64,000 nucleotides of DNA. Origin: Limiplasma sp031549415 (GTDB taxonomy: Bacteria; Bacillota; Clostridia; Christensenellales; Aristaeellaceae). Below are positions 61,271 to 64,000 of this stretch, piece after piece. Location: NCBI GenBank assembly GCA_031549415.1, contig JAVBPU010000005.1:1-64000 (forward strand), written 5' to 3'. Each line of letters opens with the position of its first letter. Positions within the stretch are counted from its first letter, which is position 1. The notes under the pieces are model-generated. The model was not told the origin of the DNA and did not search any database. It saw only the letters and a program-made list of their open reading frames with translations. The position numbers and the translations under genes were made by a program.

Positions 61271-63200
61271 AGGGGTCCAGCGCGGTCAAGCGCAGGATCG
61301 TTTTCACGTTAAACTCTGCCTCGCCAAGCTCAATATTCAGTTGGCTGTCGTACTTTTTCACAATGTTTTGCATAATGGTCATGCCGCATCCATGGTCTTT
61401 GATGTCCGGCTTGGTGGAGAAAAAGCGTCCATCTTCCCTCTTCACACTGTTTTTCAGCATGCTGTTCCTGCAGGATACCGCCAGGAAATTCTCTTTCAGT
61501 CTTAGCCGCAGCGCCACGTAACGATCCTTGCCTTCTGTTTGCGAGGCCGCTTGCACCGCGTTTTCAAGCATATTAAACAAAAGTCCGGCCAAGTCTATCT
61601 CCAGCATGGCAAACTCCGCAGGCACATGCGCCTCGCACGAGAAGCGTATGCCTGCTTTTCGGCAATCCCGTGCGGTTTTGGTCAAAATCGCGTTCACCAG
61701 GGGATGCTCGCAGAACTGGTCCGGCAGGACTTGATCGCTTTGGATCACGCTATCCAGATAGGTTTGGATTTTGAAAAGCTCCCCCTGCTTGCTGAGCATT
61801 TGCAGCGCCGCCAAATGATGGTTAAATTCATGGCGCAGCATCTTGGCTTCTTCCGCAAAGGAACTTGCCGCATTATACTGCTCCAGCATGAGGGTGGACT
61901 TCATCCTCAGCCGCTGCATTTCCATAATGTCCTGCTTGCGTTTTCGCATATCCTCCCACAGGGTATCCACCCACACCAGAAGGGAAAGCAAAAACAGTCC
62001 CGTCACCCGGAGCGCCTCTTTGATCCAGTAATACCCCGCAATGTTAATAGCCGACAGCGCCGCAGACAGAAACACCACCGCAATCGCCGGCGTAAACATC
62101 CGAATAGCCCGGTTTTTCCGGGCCCATTCCACCATCACAATCACCATCACACAACTCACCAGTGCGATGTAGATCGGATTCATATACACCAAGGCATACG
62201 GCAGATCCCAGGCATTCACCAGCGCCGCGCCCAAGGTGACCGCAACCACTGCGCAGAAAATGATCAGGATGACCCTGGCGGGCTTTCGCGTCACCGTGAA
62301 GCGTGTATAGAGGAAGAACAAGAGTGGAATGGGGAGCAGGTACCACAGCACCAGCTCCAACTGTCCACTGACCGCCGGCAGAAAGGCACGCCTGGCCAGG
62401 TGGGTTTCGGTTAAAGTGCTCAGTCCCAGCAGGATGGAAAATACGCCAAACCCCATCTGTCCCTGCCGCGCCTCACCATTTTTCAAAAACCCGTACAGCG
62501 AAAACAGCATGTACACCAAGCCGCTGAAAACAAGGATACAGGAAAATAGGACGTCTCTGGTAGAGGTTGCGTTGATCCATGCGTACAGGGAGGATTCATC
62601 GCCGAAATAAATGGGGTCCGGCGAAGTGGCGTACAGTTCATAAGGAGATTCCACCGTGACCTCAAGCCGCTTGCCCTGATAATCGGCCGCCAGGGGAATG
62701 ACTGTAGTGCTTGTGCCTAATTGGATGTCCAAAAGAGTGCCGGTATTGTCAAACAGCACTTCTTCTCCAAGAAGGACGCGCACTCTTTGGTATTCCGTCG
62801 AGAGTAAAATGCCCGACCTTTCGGCCCGTTCCTTCATCGTGCGGGTCAGGGTGATGCGTTCATTGGGCGCTAGTGGAATGTAGGTATCCAGCTTGTCCAA
62901 CGCAACGGGCGCCTCCATGGAGCCGGTTTGAGCACTCCACCCTTCCAGTTGAACGACGTTCCTCATGGCGGCTGGCGTCTCAAAATGCAGATAGTAGAAA
63001 AATAGTCCCACAATGCAAGAGACTGCTACCAGGAAGGGAAAAATTGCATACAGGCGTTTTCGTTTCCCTTCCGGCCCATATACATTGATCTGAATATCTC
63101 TCACCTCCCTTTTTCTGCTCTCTTTTTCACTTTTCCTTTTCTTTACTATTAAATTACAACAATCGCGCTCAAATTGCAACGGAAAGAGCGTGTCGTTCAT
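61257..63200 (-). CDS. Membrane sensor kinase, 7TM/GHKL (AgrC-like ATPase)
   Basis: The 647-residue protein has an N-terminal membrane helix (near 50-70), an extracytoplasmic domain of about 150 residues, seven further helices (about 215-425; a 7TMR-DISM-like layout), a coiled region with the phospho-His in MLRHEFNHHLAAL, and a GHKL ATPase (LAGLLFNMLENAVQAA, DHGCGMTIMQNIVKKY). It is the likely partner of the LytTR regulator. The first 25 residues (MNDTLFPLQFERDCC) have no ribosome binding site, so the real start may be downstream near residue 34, behind AGGGAGG. Confidence 0.85.
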   Translation of the reverse strand: MNDTLFPLQFERDCCNLIVKKRKSEKESRKREVRDIQINVYGPEGKRKRLYAIFPFLVAVSCIVGLFFYYLHFETPAAMRNVVQLEGWSAQTGSMEAPVALDKLDTYIPLAPNERITLTRTMKERAERSGILLSTEYQRVRVLLGEEVLFDNTGTLLDIQLGTSTTVIPLAADYQGKRLEVTVESPYELYATSPDPIYFGDESSLYAWINATSTRDVLFSCILVFSGLVYMLFSLYGFLKNGEARQGQMGFGVFSILLGLSTLTETHLARRAFLPAVSGQLELVLWYLLPIPLLFFLYTRFTVTRKPARVILIIFCAVVAVTLGAALVNAWDLPYALVYMNPIYIALVSCVMVIVMVEWARKNRAIRMFTPAIAVVFLSAALSAINIAGYYWIKEALRVTGLFLLSLLVWVDTLWEDMRKRKQDIMEMQRLRMKSTLMLEQYNAASSFAEEAKMLRHEFNHHLAALQMLSKQGELFKIQTYLDSVIQSDQVLPDQFCEHPLVNAILTKTARDCRKAGIRFSCEAHVPAEFAMLEIDLAGLLFNMLENAVQAASQTEGKDRYVALRLRLKENFLAVSCRNSMLKNSVKREDGRFFSTKPDIKDHGCGMTIMQNIVKKYDSQLNIELGEAEFNVKTILRLTALDPFNSH

Positions 63201-63374
63201 ACATGATATTTGCCGTTTGTGTTTTTTTCCTCAAAAAATATCAGAAAACGCCCTGCTTTTGCCATCTCATCCGCGCAATCTGATCCAAGCGATCGGGCGC
63301 TACTTGTATGCAGTTTGGCCTATTCCATCGGTTGGGAAAGGAATCCTCTTCCGCCCCGATAGGGTCATCAAGAA

Positions 63375-63405
63375 GCGAAGTCGAGCTGTTTTTGCTCGAC
63401 TTCGC
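63375..63405 (-). terminator. Hairpin downstream of the YczE-family gene
   Basis: A perfect 12-base stem GCGAAGTCGAGC / GCTCGACTTCGC; on the minus strand it is followed by TTCTTG, a short T-rich tail. Confidence 0.55.
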
Positions 63406-63432
63406 TCTTGCTATGCACGTTTTGGATATACC

Positions 63433-64000
63433 CTAGTGAGTCCATCCCAGCCCCTGGTGCGCAACATCCCGTGGCTCGAAGCGCAGCAGCCGAAACACCA
63501 GCTGCATGGTGAACCCGATGCCGAAAACGGATAACAGCGTGCCAACGCCCACTGGCCCGCCCAAGAAAAAGCCCACCAGCAGGACGATGAACTGGATGAA
63601 GATGCCCACCAGCCCAATGGGCAAAGAGCGAAGCCGCTTGCCTATGCCCACCAGCATGGCGTCCCGGGGGCCGCAGCAAAGGGCGGCGGACATGTACAGA
63701 TACTGGGAAAAGCTCATCAGCAGCAGACCGATGAACATGACGCCGATGCCGGTGAGCAAGCCCTGCTGGCGCGGCACCAGCCCTAACCACTGGAAAAGAT
63801 CCACACTCTTACCCACAAGTACCGCGTCCAGCAGGGTGCCGATACCAATTTTTTCCTTCATGAATATGTCCACTACGGTGATGAGTAAGCTGATGAGCAC
63901 GCTGGCCGTGCCGAAGGTGACCGGCAAATGGTGAGACACGCCCATGCTGAACACATCCCAGGGCGCCAATCCAATGTTGGCTTGAATGGTGAGATATATG
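63433..64000 (-). CDS. YczE/YyaS-family membrane protein, 5' end outside window
   Basis: The reading frame is open to the window edge. The visible 189 residues include NIGLAPWDVFSMGVSHHLPV, the family hallmark (loop before the first inner helix), and about four more hydrophobic segments, with GPRDAMLVGIGKRLRSLP in the third loop and GVGTLLSVFGIGFTMQLVF near the end. The role of the family is unknown, though some members lie near antibiotic or transport genes. Confidence 0.85.
   Translation of the reverse strand, partial: IYLTIQANIGLAPWDVFSMGVSHHLPVTFGTASVLISLLITVVDIFMKEKIGIGTLLDAVLVGKSVDLFQWLGLVPRQQGLLTGIGVMFIGLLLMSFSQYLYMSAALCCGPRDAMLVGIGKRLRSLPIGLVGIFIQFIVLLVGFFLGGPVGVGTLLSVFGIGFTMQLVFRLLRFEPRDVAHQGLGWTH

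Noticed and set aside
1..64000. CRISPR arrays, rRNA genes, prophage structural genes
   Set aside because: No regularly spaced short repeats, no rRNA-like sequence and no phage morphogenesis genes were seen on either strand.

Overview
The window reads as a chromosomal segment of a fairly GC-rich member of the Firmicutes, most likely class Clostridia. The evidence is the Bacillus/Clostridium-type block yicC-remA-gmk-rpoZ-coaBC, strong AGGAGG-type ribosome binding sites, LytS/YesM and AgrA/LytTR type two-component systems, a YczE-type membrane protein and InlB-type surface repeats. The species cannot be named from the sequence alone.

Layout. 1-140: two tRNA genes (Asp, Val). 268-3467: housekeeping operon on the minus strand. 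3584-12115: a soluble multi-PAS hybrid histidine kinase divergent from a 1793-residue response-regulator protein carrying a degenerate GGDEF, an EAL domain with its key residues, several PAS-like modules and a canonical GGDEF domain with an I-site. 12220-17301: asparagine synthetase A, then a GH94 phosphorylase closest to N,N'-diacetylchitobiose phosphorylase with a phosphohexomutase. 17488-24433: a RidA-like protein, a histidine kinase / solute-binding lipoprotein / AraC-type response regulator operon without permeases, an L,D-transpeptidase with four peptidoglycan-binding repeats and a HAD phosphatase. 24500-29640: patchy accessory DNA with a frameshifted transposase, membrane proteins, a short-chain dehydrogenase, a MerR-VOC operon with a recognisable MerR promoter, and a ParB-like remnant.

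29685-39667 is one long minus-strand catabolic operon: XRE-cupin regulator, two small amidohydrolases, a complete Opp/Dpp-type ABC importer, a creatinase-like M24 protein that has lost metal ligands, and a PfkB sugar kinase. A near-palindromic 163-bp element separates it from the next block. 40294-52515 is a surface operon led by the most unusual protein of the window: an ECF sigma factor fused to a transmembrane segment and a predicted outside leucine-rich-repeat domain. It is followed by a secreted protein, a 2380-residue repeat surface protein, a sigma region-2-only ORF and a second peptide-binding protein.

53080-60419 is an exopolysaccharide operon: a three-module deacetylase-like protein, a PilZ-GT2 polysaccharide synthase, a second deacetylase and a GH18-like hydrolase. 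The PilZ domain implies c-di-GMP control, and the large GGDEF/EAL protein at 6.7-12.1 kb could make or degrade that messenger. The window ends with an Agr-like convergent regulator/kinase pair and a truncated YczE-family gene.

Assignments rest on motifs read by eye; no database search was run. Coordinates of start codons were adjusted to ribosome binding sites where possible.
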